This document shows positions 63,402-64,000 of a stretch of 64,000 bases of DNA, piece after piece. The first letter of the stretch is position 1. Every line of letters begins with the position of its first letter. This DNA comes from Gammaproteobacteria bacterium (GTDB taxonomy: Bacteria; Pseudomonadota; Gammaproteobacteria; Pseudomonadales; Azotimanducaceae). The notes beneath the pieces were generated by a model that was not told where the DNA came from, searched no databases, and worked only from the letters and a program-made list of their open reading frames with translations. The stretch covers positions 31,707-95,706 of the forward strand of contig JAPOXO010000124.1 in assembly GCA_026707045.1 (NCBI GenBank), in the 5' to 3' direction. The position numbers and the translations under genes were made by a program.

Positions 63402-63938
63402 TTACCATTCACCGGATGCACCACCACCGCCGAAATCTCCACCGCCACCAATAAATATGAGCGAGTAATCTCCCGAATCAATTATCTGACCATCTCTACC
63501 CTCACATGTCCATTGTGGGGGATTGGGTGAACGAAACTTTCCTCCCTTGGCTGAACATTCAGTTTTGTTCTTGTTAATCTCATCCTTAAATTTCTTCCAC
63601 TTTTTTCCATCTTCCTTGTGTATTTCGTACATTTTCCAGATCCACCGAATAAGTCTATACAAACGCCACACTAAAGACACAATTGACATCACTGTCATGA
63701 GGGGTATAGCGTACCGAATTGTTTCTTGGGTCTGACCAAATATATGAGGAATAACATGCTCAGCATAAGTGGAATCAACATCACTGTGATTCAGCTGTGA
63801 TCCGACACTTTCAGTAGGCTGAAGTTGTGTGTTATAGTGAGCTTCCGAGTGGGTGCTCGCGTACACGGATTTCGATCCCACGGGGGCGACGAGGAACGCG
63901 AGAGCAAAACCGAGTAAACACCACTTTACTATGTTCAT
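63402..63938 (-). CDS. Small exported/membrane protein with glycine-rich C-terminus
   Basis: 178 aa. Signal-peptide-like N-terminus ('MNIVKWCLLGFALAFLVAPV' then VYA-ST), a polar, His/Ser/Glu-rich segment (about 28-65), a transmembrane helix at about 76-95 ('YAIPLMTVMSIVSLVWRLYR'), a strongly Lys/Glu-rich segment (about 103-125), two cysteines in a 'CSAKGGKFRSPNPPQWTCEG' unit, and a C-terminal run of glycines ending 'GGGGASGEW'. The start has GAGG five bases upstream. The gene is AT-richer than its neighbours. It matches no family I recognise; it could be a secreted or surface-associated peptide precursor, which is a guess. It ends in the direction of the intergenic region. Confidence 0.65.
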   Translation of the reverse strand: MNIVKWCLLGFALAFLVAPVGSKSVYASTHSEAHYNTQLQPTESVGSQLNHSDVDSTYAEHVIPHIFGQTQETIRYAIPLMTVMSIVSLVWRLYRLIRWIWKMYEIHKEDGKKWKKFKDEINKNKTECSAKGGKFRSPNPPQWTCEGRDGQIIDSGDYSLIFIGGGGDFGGGGASGEW

Positions 63939-64000
63939 TGAAACCTCTGAGGCAATTTCCTGATTGCGATCAGGTAGTCTTGCGAAGAGTGAGTATACAC

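Overview
The window (about 47-48 % GC by eye) reads as chromosomal DNA of an uncultured gammaproteobacterium. Supporting this are a class Ia ribonucleotide reductase whose alpha chain has two ATP-cones and a CxxC tail (the Pseudomonas-type layout), a DUF349 protein, D-glycerate 3-kinase, DinG, Bcp, and a RibB with a decayed cyclohydrolase domain. Three ankyrin-repeat proteins, two phytanoyl-CoA dioxygenase-family enzymes, two CaiB/BaiF CoA-transferases, a FitAB toxin-antitoxin pair and many lone hydrolases are an accessory mix often seen in marine invertebrate-associated gammaproteobacteria; that lifestyle is inference only. No phage, IS element, CRISPR array, rRNA or replication origin is visible. 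There is one tRNA (Arg, anticodon TCG).

Layout. 1-8.2 kb: ankyrin protein, then nrdA and nrdB separated by a reverse-oriented fitAB module. 8.2-17.7 kb: alpha/beta hydrolase, a DUF349 gene broken by one in-frame TAG, glycerate kinase, dinG, a PQQ-type sugar dehydrogenase, a lytic transglycosylase and bcp. 17.7-25 kb: a minus-strand metabolic run (FAH-family enzyme, zinc alcohol dehydrogenase, pdxA, ribB, CaiB/BaiF), the tRNA and an amidohydrolase. 25-30.2 kb: a Yip1-like membrane protein and an acetoin-dehydrogenase-like E1 alpha / E1 beta / AcoX / E2 operon without E3. 30.3-32.7 kb: feoA-feoB with a good sigma-70 promoter. 32.7-40.4 kb: ankyrin protein, DUF418 protein, phytanoyl dioxygenase, MerR-TPR fusion, DUF6491 protein, second CaiB/BaiF, epoxide-hydrolase-like protein. 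40.4-43.9 kb: a compact operon of two paralogous R2/ferritin-like proteins, two small SCP2-like proteins and a FmdB-type zinc ribbon. 44-48.3 kb: a DUF4870-type membrane protein and two tandem, homologous membrane-anchored solenoid proteins. 48.9-53.1 kb: phytanoyl dioxygenase, DUF3604 protein, HIT protein. 53.1-58.1 kb: a GldA / GldF-GldG fusion / DUF4340 ABC-type operon. 58.3-64 kb: D-threonine-aldolase-like enzyme, an AhpD-like gene read through an in-frame TGA, methyltransferase plus ankyrin protein, and a small glycine-tailed membrane protein.

Most notable. (1) At 59543-60610 an AhpD/carboxymuconolactone-decarboxylase-like gene has TGA exactly where the second cysteine of the redox motif CxxCxxxH belongs. 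The frame stays open afterwards and a SECIS-like hairpin sits about 20-30 nt downstream, so it is a strong selenoprotein candidate that ordinary gene calling splits into two hypothetical genes. (2) The 40.7-43.9 kb operon pairs an R2/ferritin-like protein that keeps its diiron ligands with a paralog that lost all of them, plus two SCP2-like proteins. It looks like an undescribed multicomponent diiron system for a hydrophobic substrate. (3) The DUF349 gene carries a single amber codon that reads as a recent nonsense mutation or sequence error rather than recoding.
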